Positions 12,070-23,604 of a stretch of 64,000 nt of DNA are shown piece by piece. The notes beneath the pieces are model-generated. The model ran no database searches. It was given only the letters and a program-made list of their open reading frames with translations, and had not been told where the DNA came from. Source of the stretch: Wurfbainia villosa (Eukaryota; Streptophyta; Magnoliopsida; Zingiberales; Zingiberaceae); assembly GCA_025175895.1 (NCBI GenBank), contig JAKLTH010000238.1:3968001-4032000 (forward strand), in the 5' to 3' direction. The position numbers and the translations under genes were made by a program. Position 1 is the stretch's first letter. Each line of letters starts with the position of its first letter.

Positions 12070-12600
12070 AATTTGTCGCGGTTTGTCGTTGGTCATCGAT
12101 CATCGTCGTCGATCGTTGATCGTCGCCATCGATCATCGATCGCCGCTGCTATTGTTGGTCACCACCACTATTGATAGTTATCGTCGTCGGTCATCGATCG
12201 CCGTCCTCGTCAGTCATCGATCATCGATCATCACTATCATCAATTGTCGATCATCATTGTCATCGTCGTTGATCGTTAGTCATCATTGTCGTCGCTACCT
12301 CCACTAGTCGACGACCTTGCCACCACCGATAGTCAGTTGTCGCCATCGTCATCGATCGTCGACCGTCATGGTCATTGTTGGTCATCGGGCACCATTGCCA
12401 CTGTTAGTGATTGATCGTCAGTAATCAATCATTATAACCTCTGGGCATCGATCGTCATGACCTTTAGTCATCATCGATCATTAGCTGTCGATCGTCGTCA
12501 ATCATCCACCGTCGTCGCCGTCGATCACTATCGATGATCATCAACCATCATCGATTGTTGACCGTTATTGCCTCACCAAAGGACGACGAACGATGATAGT
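12070..12600. repeat. Low-complexity GATC/ATCGAT-rich block
   Basis: About 530 bp built from permutations of CATCGATC, GTCGTCGATCG, CATCATTGTC and GGTCATCG. The unit is not strictly periodic. The words CGATCG, ATCGAT and GATC are self-complementary, so either strand can fold. The short open frames across it are a by-product of the repeat. Confidence 0.75.
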
Positions 12601-12835
12601 CACCATCCTAATTAACACGAATCACAAGTGAACAAATTTTTTTCCTTTATTTTTTTATTTTCTTAAAAAATTATTAGAGAATTTCTTTCTTCTCTCCCCT
12701 TCTCTTCTGTTAAAATTTTTTTCCGAAGAAATTCTTTTCCCATCTATAATTTTTTTTTTAAGTAAACGGAAGCTCAATCCCTTCGGGAAGTAAGTGGCAA
12801 TTAGGGACCTGCACTCAGGTCAAATCTAAAATCCA

Positions 12836-13190
12836 ACGGATCGAATTGATTAAGATTGAAATTGTATAAATCAATTTTTTTTTAACTAAATTAAATTGAT
12901 TAAAAATTTTCATCGAATCCAACCGATTTAGTAAAAAAAATTAGATTTTTTGATTAAAAAATTATTTTTTTATGTCCAATCGATTGATGATTTAAATTAA
13001 TAGACTAATAATTTAATCAATCGACTGATAGTTCAATCAATTAAAATGAATTGATTCGATTAAATTAAATTTTATTAATTCAAATTTAAAATCTAAAAAA
13101 TCGAATTTTTAATTAGACCGAATCAAAATTTCAAATTTGATAAGTTCGATTAATTTTTTTTATTTAACCAAGTAATTGCACATTCTTGAA
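12836..13190. repeat. AT-rich dispersed repeat with AATCGATTGAT words (copy 1)
   Basis: Shares word order with 58,760-59,200: a GGATCGAATTGATTAA-like start, a poly-T stretch, AATCGATTGATGA, AATCAATCGA(C/T)TGATAG, TTCAAT(T/C), GACCGAATC-like words and GTTCGATTAATTTTTTTTATTTA near the end. This supports one family with two diverged copies. No coding potential and no clear terminal repeats. Confidence 0.5.
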
Positions 13191-13436
13191 GGAGAGTCGA
13201 AATATTTGTAATTATTTTTTAAGATATAATGATTTTAATTTGAAAAAAAAAAAAGGAAATATTTTAAATTTTAGACTCCACAATAAATCTTTTAAATAAA
13301 CTAATTTTAGTCTACAATTTTTATTCCCCCTATGCGCTCTGCCGCCTCTTCCCGAGCGCTGCGTCGCCCTCCATCCGAGCAGTAACCGCCGATCAATCCA
13401 AACTTACGGAGGCAGGCAAATCCGCCGGAAAAAAAA

Positions 13437-16400
13437 ATGCCATGCTTATCTCCTCGACTCCGCGCAGCAGCTCTTCCCGCAGCCGCACGGGCTGCTGGGG
13501 CCAAAAACATCTCTTTTCTCCTCCGCCGCCTCTCGAATTCCTCGGCTTGTTCGGCCGCGCGATGGACCGATGCCAGCAACCCAATAAGAGCGAGGAACTC
13601 CACCGGTACGCCTCTAACATTCATCACATCGCTCAAACATCTGAAAGATGTATTACTTCTTTTGATTGGCTTTCTGTCTCTGTACTCTGTGCTTTCTTTT
13701 TCGTCCGATTGCTAGAGTATTTCTTATCGTATCGTACTGGATCTCTTTTCTCCTTTTTTGTGGGATTTCTTCGTTTGCTGTAGTATTTGCCCACGCATTG
13801 TCGCGGTCTCTTGATCTTTTACATTTCGCTGGCATTTTCTTTTCTTTTTAAAATTGCTTAGGGTTTGTCTTAATTGTTTCTTCAATTAGATTATTTTACA
13901 ATCGTTTGTTTTAATCTGTTTTTTTTTATTGATATGTAACCTTGCGTGTTATATTTTCACTTGCATTAGAAGTATTTGTAATTATTCCTCTTAGACTGTT
14001 GTCTCCTGCGTCTAAATCTGATTTTTTTTGCAATAGCTCAAGCTCTGGAGAATAGTATCTACACGATGCTGACCATTCACCGTTGGGATTCCCTAAATCA
14101 TATGAATTACAAGTTAACCAAGCTTAGGAAGGTTCATGGCAAGTTAGCTCTGAAGTTCCTGAAGTGGATCATACGGCAGCCTGAATTTGATGGACTAACA
14201 ACATTCTATTGTATTACAATCCACATACTAGTTAGGGCACGGATGTATACTGCCGCCAAGTCAATAATCAAATATCTTTCCCATAGTGATATTACCAGTC
14301 ATTCCGTTATAAATTCTCTAATGCATACCCATCCTCATTGTAACTCCAAGCCTTCAGTTTTCGATATTCTAATTAAGTACTATGTTGAGGAAGGGATGCT
14401 CAAGCATGCTATGAAAACTTTCCGGATGATCAGTTACCAAGGATATTCAGCTTCTGTTTATACATGCAATGTTATGCTTTCTGCTCTTGCAAGAGAGGAA
14501 GGTTATTTGTCTGTCTTATTGTTCTTCAAACATATGCTCACGAGAAGGAACTGCCCTGATGTGAGCTCATTTAATGTAGTGGTTAATTCTCTTTGTGTAG
14601 CTGGGAAACTTGGAAAGGCTAATTACATTTACAATAAGATGGAAGTGTTTGGAGTTTTGCCAAATATAGTTACCTATAATACGTTGCTATATTGGTTTTG
14701 CAAGAAAGGTCGATTCAAGGCTGCTCTTAATGTATTGGATTGCATGGAACTGAAGGGCATCAAAGCAGATGTCTATACATATAATGTGATTATTAACAAT
14801 TTGTGCAAAGAAAATAAGAGTGCTAGAGCTTATTTGCTATTAAAGCAGATGAGAAAGATGGAACTATCTCCAAGAGAAAGCACGTACAATACTCTTATCA
14901 GTGGGTTCTGTAAGGAAGGTAAAATTAGTGCTGCTAATCATATTTTGAAAGAGATGTTGAAGTTTAATCTTCAGCCAACTTCCATTACCTACAATACTTT
15001 GATTAATGGGTATTGTCGAATTGGGAAACTGTATGATTCTTTAAGGATATTTAATGAAATGGAAGCTGCTGGAGTAATTCCCAATGAGGTAAGCTATGGT
15101 TCTCTTCTCAATGGATATTGCAAAATTTCAGATCTTGATGCTGCATTAAATCTTGTAGGAAAAATGAGGGCAAAAGGTATTGCCATGAACTGTGTGACAT
15201 ACACAATCTTGATTGATGGCCTTTGCAGAGAAGGCAAGGTCAATGAAGCTCTGCAGTTTCTTAACAGCATGGTCAGAGCTGGGGTTTCTCCTGATGTTGT
15301 CACTTATTCTGCACTAGTTAATGGTTTGTGCAAAGTAGGCAAGCGAGACCAAATTAAACAGATTCAGTCAAAGATGTACAAAACTGGTGTTCTTCCAAAT
15401 AAAATATTTTACGGAACAGTCATACATCATTGTTGTTCCTCTGGAGATATTACAGAGGCAATGAAATTTTATGCAGATATGTATCACTTGGGCCACAGAG
15501 CAGACCTAATCACTTGCAACTCATTGATTTCTGGTTTTTGCAAAATGGGGAAAGTAAGAGATGCAGAGCTCTTTGTGCAACATATGAACCAAATGAACTT
15601 GCGTCCTGACTGCACTAGTTTCAATCTTATTATAAACGGTCATGGAAATAAGGGTAATGCTCTAGAAGCATTGTCTGTTTTCGATGAAATGGTTGTCCAA
15701 GGTCATTCACCTACACATCTTACTTATACAAATTTACTCAAAGGGTTGTACAGGGGAGGGAATTTACTTGAAGCAAAAAAGTTTTTTGTTCAAATTCTTG
15801 ATATACCCTTTGCTGTTGATAATCACACGTACAACACATTACTTCTAGCAATATGCAAATTTGGAAACCTCCATGATGCTTTGGATTTATGCAACAAAAT
15901 GATCAAGAGGAACATACTGCCTGATAGTTATACATATACAATTCTTCTTAGTGGTTTTTGCCGGAAGGGGAAGATTGTTCCTGCACTTACTGTATTTGAA
16001 AGCATGAGGAGTAAAGCATTTTTGTCTGGCTGTGTTGCTTACACATGTTTAATTCATGCACTAATAAAAGAAGGTCAACTAAGAGCTGCCTCATACCTCT
16101 TTGATGAGATGCTGAATATAAAAGGTCTAGACACTGATATCATTGCTTTTAATACAATACTTGATGGTTATTCAAGAGCACGGTTGATGCCACATGTGGA
16201 TAAGTTGGTTCATCTTATCAAGGAAAGGGGTTTGACTCCAAACCTTGTGACTTATAACATTCTTATGCATGGATATAGTAAGACAGGACAACTACTACGA
16301 GCATTTAGACTTCACAAAGAAGTGGTACAAAAGGGTTTCAGGCCAGATAGCTTAACATACCATTCACTTATTTTTGGGCTTTCTGAGTTTGGTATGGTTG

Positions 16401-17284
16401 ATCTCGGAGTAAAATTTTTGGAAAAGATAATGTTGAAGGGTGTCACCCCAGATGATCTGACTTTTAATATGCTCATTACTAAGTACTGTGATAAAAGTCA
16501 GATGAATGATGCCTTTAAGCTTGTTGATTGTATGAAAAAGTTACACATGTTGCCAAGTGCTGAGACATATGATGCCATTGTAAGTGGATTAAACAGAAAA
16601 GGTTTTTTCCATGACTCCTATATGGTTTTGCATGAAATGATGGAAAAAGGAATTCGAATCAAACACACACATTATATTGCACTAATCAATGGAATATGCA
16701 GAACAGGTGATATTCAAGGGGCACTTAGACTGAGAGATGAGATGGAAACCTTGAATCTAGTTCCTAGTGAAGTCACTGGAAGTACTATTATAAGGGGTCT
16801 TTGTAAGTGTGGAAAACTTGAAGAAGCGATACTTGTTTTCAAACACATGCTTCAGACTGGTTCATTGCCAACCATTGCAACATTCACCACACTAATGCAT
16901 AGGCTATGCAAAGAAATGATGCTTGCTGATGCATTATGTTTGAAGGATGTTATGGAAAGCTATGGCTTGAAGCTGGATATTATTTTGTATAATGTACTTA
17001 TTACAGGATTGTGCAGCACAGGCCGTCTTTCTGATGCTTGGATACTCTATGAGGAGATTAAAGGGAAGGGCATCTGGCCTAATGTCACAACGTATATTGT
17101 TCTCATTGAAGCCTTTTCCAAGGAACATAAGCTTATTGAGGGAGACATCCTTTTGAAAGATTTAGAAATCAGAGGCCTCATTTCTTCACAACTGAATTCC
17201 AAAAACGTACCTGAGGGATTGGTAAATGCTATGAGAAGACTCAATAGTTTAAGGCGATGTAGGAAAAGTATTATCTATAAATGA
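13437..17284 (+). CDS. P-class pentatricopeptide-repeat protein, two exons: join(13437..13605, 14037..17284), 1138 aa
   Basis: Most of the protein lies in one long frame from 14037. The first ATG in that frame (14066) is probably not the start. A GC-rich exon at 13437-13605 starts MPCLSPRLRAAALPAAARAA, an Arg/Ala/Ser-rich, acid-poor N-terminus typical of mitochondrial targeting. It ends in phase 1 at CCG|GTACG and joins in frame to 14037 after a TTTTTTTTGCAATAG acceptor. The join adds 66 residues and gives 1138 aa, very close to the roughly 1136 aa I recall for Arabidopsis At5g55840, the family it most resembles (ENSIY..LTIHRWDSLNHMNY, then HGKLALKFLKW). After about residue 170 the protein is nearly all tandem 35-residue PPR motifs (VVTYNTLI.G.CK.GK...A), roughly 25 of them. 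There is no C-terminal E or DYW domain, so it is P class: RNA binding for organelle RNA stability, splicing or translation, with the target unknown. The frame is undamaged. Confidence 0.92.
13606..14036 (+). other. Predicted intron of the PPR gene
   Basis: A 431-bp T-rich segment starting GTACGCC and ending TTTTTTTTGCAATAG. It separates the targeting-peptide exon from the repeat exon and preserves the frame (1 base plus 2 bases make the split codon). No repeat or ORF of interest inside. Confidence 0.75.
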
Positions 17285-20200
17285 CACATGACACTCCTTA
17301 CTTCATGGTTCAATCTTCCTTTATCATTTTGAAAGACCAGTGATCATCACATCGATGATATGCTCCTAACAAGGATATTGAATAGGTTTGTGATTTTGGA
17401 CCCTAACAATTTGGATTGTCCTTTTGTCATCATTTCTTTTTCTCACTATGAACTTATTTTCCTATTACTTACTGCTTAACATGAACAGTACTGATTTTCC
17501 TTTCTCTTTCTGAATTAGGATTCTGTTTACTCCCTATGGACCAACTGGACACCATTTCTCATCAATAGTTTGTTTTGATGCACCATTTGTTTATTTAAAG
17601 CATGTGCATCAGATGATTGTGCAATATCCACTGCAATGGAAAATATTACTTGCATTGCTTTTCTCTATATCATCCAAACTCGAGCAAGAGTATCTAACAC
17701 AGGTGTTGATCTAAGTATCTGATCCAAATCTAGTTAAAGTTTTATATATGTGACCAATAGGAGGGTCAAATGTCAACTCAAAGTGTTAGTCAGAAGTTTT
17801 GGTGCCTGACTTGGTTACCTAAAATATTTGAGTCCAAGTTTGCTGTTGGTTGTAGCTTTTGGTGTGTTAAATTTTATATGTGCTTGATGTTATGGTTCTC
17901 TTGATTTGCAAAATCAATATCAGTTTTCTTTTGTCACATGGTTTATTTCCTGGTAATTCTAGGATTATAAGAGTTCTCAGAGAATACATGAGCTGAACAG
18001 AATTGTCCATACTTTAGGAAAGTTATGGTTGACATTTCTATGTGCAACATGAAAGCTCTGTATTTTCCAATGTTCTTATGGGAACCTGACATATTAGTGG
18101 AATTAATTTATTATTTTCTGTTGTTAAATATTTTGATCATCAGATCTTTTGGCAGCAAGATTTTACAATTAATTGTCTTGGAATGATGGCTGATTCGTAG
18201 AGGGATGTGGTCCTACAAAAACATGAACATTGGTTTTCATTTGAAAGAATGCTGGAATTATGTATAATTAGGAGAGTGAGAAACTCTTGCTATGTTTGAG
18301 CAAGTTCCTGTACTATGTAAACAATAAATTCATTGGTGCATTTCATAATTTGCATTTGTCTGCATGTTTAGTTCATCTAAGATTGGATTCTGCTGATCTG
18401 GTCAAAGAAGATAATTTTATAACCCATTGATTATTAGGTGCTACAATTTGCAGTAGTTTATACTTTATATTTTCATCGTAGACTTTTCTATTAGAATATA
18501 CAAATAAATGCATTAAATTGCAGCTGTTCAATGGCTTTGTGTAGTCTCATAGGGCAATATGTACTTAAAGCTATATTTTGTATTTACTAGTAGTTATTCA
18601 TGTGGCAAAACTGGCTTAATAAAGGGTGGTAAATCACGGGAGATTTTATCGTGATACAGTGATCCCTTTGTATGAGGAGGTCAGGAACCCAGCGAGACAT
18701 TTCACACCCATTGGGAATTGACCCCAAGACCTTATGTGGCAAGCACCCTATCAGTAGTTATTCATAACCATGAACTAAGTGTAAATTAAGAGAAGATGGC
18801 ATGATGCTTAATCTACTATGCTTTAGTTGTACCCTCCATTGTTACTGTAGTCAAACAAAGACGCGTTCTTATTTTTTTTCTTATTGTGTGTGTGCAACAT
18901 TGGTTACTCATTTGACTAATAATCCAGATGATTTTCACTTAGGAAGTGATTGAGTATAACCTAGTTTACGTATCAACATTTTGTCATTTGCAAAATTCAA
19001 TTAATTTTGGTGGTCTTACTGCATGAGGATTTAATTAGTTTTGCAGCAGAAAGTTATTCTTGTGACTTGTCTTTGTACCTAAAGTTCTTTTCATTGGTTA
19101 AGATTATATGCAGTAAATTGCATGCTAAAAACAAAGTGATCTTCAGGTCATCTCTTCTGTAAGGCGCGATGAAGCCCTTGGCTATTTTTGTGCAAATTCT
19201 TAGGAACATATGAGGTTTGAGATTTCATTCATCCGGCCTAGAGAATGACATTGAGGGACCTTCGGAACCTCAACACCAAGTCAAAGATAGACTCATGTAA
19301 TGAAAAATGAAGTCTGGTGAGAAATTCCAGTATCTGACACGACAAGGCTCCTGAAAAAAAGGTTCTGCTTATCTATCTGGAATTTTATTAAGTGGTTTCA
19401 AGCATTATCTGTTTAATAAGAACCAAGTGTACACATTGGAAGTTTCTACTTGGCGTTCTGGTTTTCGAGATGGCTTCTGGCCTTCACTAGTATATCTAGC
19501 ACTATAAACTTTCATCTATAAGCTATTAGTTAATACTCCCAGGAAATGTAAAAGAAGGATCCAAATCTTTTAGAAATTTCAACTTAGCAACATTCTTATA
19601 TATTGAACCATGTGGCCAACCAATTACTTGGTGGAACTTCATTCAAAAAGTTATGACAGCTCCTCTTTTAAGCTTGAACTTTATTGGTACAATTTCTTGC
19701 ATTGTTTAGTCTTAAATTGAACTACAACTCCAGCTTCTTGGACTTCTTAACTGTCTCCTGTTGTTTGTTTACTTTTTCAGCATTTGAGAAGAGGCAAAGC
19801 TGCTTTGTCCTATAAACTTGGGTGCATACTTTCGGCGGCTCGAATGCAACTCATTTGGCCCCTTCTCAGTCTTGACTAAACATTCCATGTGCATCTCGAG
19901 ATGGGTCGAGCTAAAAGCTAAAATAGAAAGGCCAAACACAAGCAGCCCCTTCTGGTTTGTCTCTTTGTTTTTCACATGGATGCTAGAATCAATCTCTCAC
20001 ATCATGAAGCTGTTTATTCAGACCGAAACATGGCGATCACATAGATGGTGCATCGTCGACCGGATGAATGTAGAGTTGAGCAACTAAAAGGTGACTATCC
20101 ATTGACATACCTCTATGTGTCTTTAACATAAAAAATGACAAGAATAATTGCAGGAATTACTTGAAAAAGGATTCTACACAAAACTCTCTCAGTTGACTGT

Positions 20201-20514
20201 TCAGTTCTGCATAATTTTGGATTCGGAAGGATTGCTACCTTCTGTTCTTTGTTGTATTATCACCATTTTGTGGCCCTCTAGGAATTTAGACCATTATTCC
20301 TATGTTAAATTCAATTATATGTTGATTAAATTTTGATTGTGTGTCAAAACATATTATTATTATTTTTAAATTCACCTTAGTATTATGTAACACTTTTTAT
20401 TTATTTATTTTTATTTTTTTAGCATTTGACTAAATTTTATCAAAATTTTATTTTGTACAACATGGAAATGGAAAAGGGAGGAGTATTTGGGAACGAAATG
20501 TATTTTAGGTAGAG
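17285..20514 (+). other. Downstream region of the PPR gene; possible spliced 3' UTR exons
   Basis: No second protein gene is recognisable. The sequence is T-rich with good donor- and acceptor-like sites. The segment 19781-20083 is less AT-rich, is preceded by ACTTTTTCAG and ends at AAAAG|GTGAC. It could join to 20154 after AATTGCAG. This may be a spliced 3' UTR or an adjacent non-coding transcript. A repeat-like patch at 18620-18755 shares phrases with 4,660-5,070. All of this is inference. Confidence 0.3.
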
Positions 20515-21294
20515 TTGTCAAACGGGTTGACCTATAGCAGGACAGATTAATCCGTCATAAATTCAAACATTTAGCAGGGAAGAATGAATCGACCTGTCAT
20601 TTTAGCGAGTTGAGAAATTCTCAATCTAACTCAACTCATGACAGGTTGCGGATTAGGCACGTTAGTCAGCGGGCCATAATTTTGCTATATATCGATTTTT
20701 TTTGTTCTCATCAAATTTGATTTATGACCATTTGATCCTTTACAGTGCGCGAGGAAGTCATTTTGATATTCACTCAGATCTTTCAATAGCATAGGATGTG
20801 TTGCTTATTTGATGTTTTGTTTTTCTTCCTTCCTTTCTTTCAATCTTTCGCTAGCTGCTTTCTAATAACGAAACCTCTCTCAATCTCTCTTCTCTATCAA
20901 TCTCAATGACATTCTCAATGAATGACTTCAAGGATACTATCCCACTCTCTACAATTGGATTTGAGGGGTATGAGAAGTATTTAGTGATCTCCTCTCAAAC
21001 ATCCATCTTTGTTGACCCTCATGGTTCAGGATTGCATGCCCTTTCTTGAGCATAGATTGACTCTGTTTTAGATTTGACACACTATATCATTATGTCTCAC
21101 TTGGTGAACAAGACTTTCAACTTTTTCAATCTGCAGGTCAACCCAAGTTTGTTGCGGGGCAATCAGTCTTAGGTTGATAAAATATCAACTTAATCCGTTT
21201 AAATTATTTGGCGGGACGAGTCAATTTGACGGAGCTAATTAACTCAAATTGAGGATTCTAATTTTAAGGTATAAATGAGTTTTTTAAAGGCACT
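20515..21294. repeat. Repeat-like spacer left of the gag-only retrotransposon
   Basis: The borders carry related phrases (GTCAAACGGGTTGACC at 20518 and GTCAATTTGACGGAG at 21220) and repeated mentions of TTAATCCGT. It looks like an old repeat with weak terminal symmetry, but I could not define its ends. No coding region. Confidence 0.3.
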
Positions 21295-22379
21295 TGTAGG
21301 GGATCGATCGGCCGGCTAGAAGGGGGTGAATAGCCCTCTTTCGTTGGATGGTGGAATTTGCTCGTCTACAAAGATTATTAGCGCAAGCGGAATATGCAAA
21401 TACAAATAGACAAAGCAAAAGATAAACAAACAATGCTAACACAAGGTCGTAACGTGGTTCACGGCTACGCCGCTAATTCACGATCCCCGATTCGTCCTCG
21501 GTGAATCACTCTGCCAAAATCAATCCACTATTGGTCTCTCCTTTGCACCAAGCTAGGTGGAGGTAACCTTTACAAATTAAGATCACTCTTCTTACAATAG
21601 AAATGAAGTAAAAGCAAGTAAGAAGAGTTTAAAGCTTGTGGGGCACTTGGATGATCGTTTGGGATATGAGCATTAGCCATCCAAAAGCCCACACCCTCTC
21701 TTTTTATAGAGAGGGCTGATTTCTTCCCGTTGGCCGTCACCAGTCGACTGCTGCCATTGGCAGTCGACTACCGCCACTCCAACGGCTTCCGAACACGTCG
21801 GATCCCGATCGTTGTAGTCCAACGGAACACTTGACAGTCGACTGATAGATTTCATCAGTCGACTGCTGCCTCCGTAGTCGACTGCCTAGTCGGCTACGAG
21901 CGGTTCTGTGCCCGCGACATCCTCTGGCAGTCGACTGTCATTCCATGGCAGTCGACTGTTGGGCATAAATCCATCAGTCGGATACCAGTCAAACTCATTC
22001 GACTTAGAGCAGTCGACTGTCATTCCATGGCAGTTGACTGATGTCGGGAAAACTCATCCGACACTTAGCCATTCGGCCAAGTTCACCTAATGAGCTACTT
22101 ACAATTCACTCATTCTCTCATCTCACTCGAAGTCCCTCGCCGAAGCTCTCTTCGTTCGCGGCCATGTCCCTCGGCAGCATCAGACGCACGGCTCTGCAAT
22201 GCTCCTTCGCGTCTCTTGCCTCCGAAGTCTGCTTCCTTGGCTTCGCTTCAAGTCTTCTCGTCCGGCGGTCCCTCGGCAACATTAAACTCCAACGCACATA
22301 TCAAATCATAATAACACCCTAACTTAAACACTTTGCCACACACATCAAAACCTTATCATGACAAGAGATTGCCCTAACA
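21295..22379 (-). repeat. 3' LTR of gag-only element E
   Basis: It contains six perfect CAGTCGACTG palindromes (21741, 21835, 21856, 21928, 21949, 22010) plus several one-base variants. The outer parts match the right LTR closely. The middle (about 21830-21960) differs strongly, and an approximately 100-bp segment present in the right LTR (about 26220-26325) is absent here. Confidence 0.92.
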
Positions 22380-23604
22380 ATCTCCCCCTTTTTTATGTGT
22401 GGCAATCCGTTTAAGTTAGGTAAACACATTTGATAAAACATTAAGAAAGGAAAGCATGTAAATAAACATGATTAGTAACTCTCCCCCTTAATACATGAAA
22501 CTCCCCCTAGATATATTCTCCCTTACTTAAACATACATTTCTCCCCCTTTGACACCATCAAAAATAATTAACAAGGTTTATATAGCACGACATCAAGTCT
22601 AGAGAGAAAGAAAAACCAAAATTAGTCAAAAACCTGATGAAGTCAGGTTACTGTGCTCGTTTATAGTCCATCAGTCGACTGCTATCAGTATGGCAGTCGA
22701 CTGACACAAAGGAATCCGAATTTCTGATTTTCTGGACGAATTTCAGAAATGCATTATAAATTTCAGAAAATTCGAAAAATAGTAAAATTTGGGGAACACA
22801 TTTCTTTTAAGTATATCTATCAGTGAAAAATAGGTTTTCATGAAAAATCATTATATTTTTCGAGATTTGCTAAAAATCCAAAAGCTCTAAAAACCATTAG
22901 TTTTTGAGCATTTTAGTATCCATTTTAACACCTAGTCTTGCTTTGGATTGTTTCAAAACATGAATACATGGATTTTAAAGTAAGAAATTGTTTTGAAAAC
23001 ATATGAAATATTCAACCATGATCTTTGGGCAATATGTCTATGAATTAAACATAAGTCTTCCCCATGATTAGTCTATTATTGTTATTTTGATACTTTAAAT
23101 GACCATCTAAATGTCATAGACATTAGTGGACATTTGTATCATCCTAACATCTCACTCATGCTAAGTTTTCAATCAAAGTAGCCTATAGTGAGTGTGAGTT
23201 GTATCCTAAAGGTATTTGTATATACTTAACCATTATTTTCATGCAATTCTATCAAGGTTAAGTATCATCATATCATTCCACATGATCATAAAGATGTATA
23301 TGACTTAATTTTACATTATGATCATAAAATAAATGTATTCATCAAATTGTTATCATGCATTAGGTATTTCATAATGGTAATAAACAAATATCACCTAAAG
23401 CATGATTTATCTATTTTTAGGTGCATTATCATTACCTAACACTATTTCAAAAATGTTGTCCCGTCATCCTAAGTCAACCAAAAATATGATATAGGTGAAT
23501 TCCATATGTTTGACTATCCTAGGGTTTTTCTAACCCTTCAGGATGGATTTTGGAATCCAAAATAAGTTCTTTCCTATGAGGTTCACTAAAAATTCTTTAG
23601 AGAT
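22380..23604 (-). other. Non-coding 3' internal region of element E
   Basis: Follows gag and ends at the polypurine tract adjoining the 3' LTR. It includes several CTCCCCCTT words (22382, 22483, 22502, 22543) and two perfect CAGTCGACTG palindromes (22672 and 22694). No coding region. Confidence 0.7.

Noticed and set aside
12083..12307. A 74-codon Ser/Arg-rich ORF
   Set aside because: It lies entirely in the GATC/ATCGAT low-complexity block.
13307..13636. Minus-strand ORFs of 109 and 75 codons
   Set aside because: They are antisense to the GC-rich targeting-peptide exon of the PPR gene and carry no domain.
18620..18755. A tRNA-derived SINE (shared phrases with 4.6-5.1, 26.9 and 46.1 kb)
   Set aside because: Only short phrases match, no A/B box spacing, tail or TSD could be shown; kept only as a possible dispersed repeat.
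20515..21250. A DNA transposon with TIRs at GTCAAACGGG and its weak inverse
   Set aside because: The terminal match is too poor and no TSD was found.
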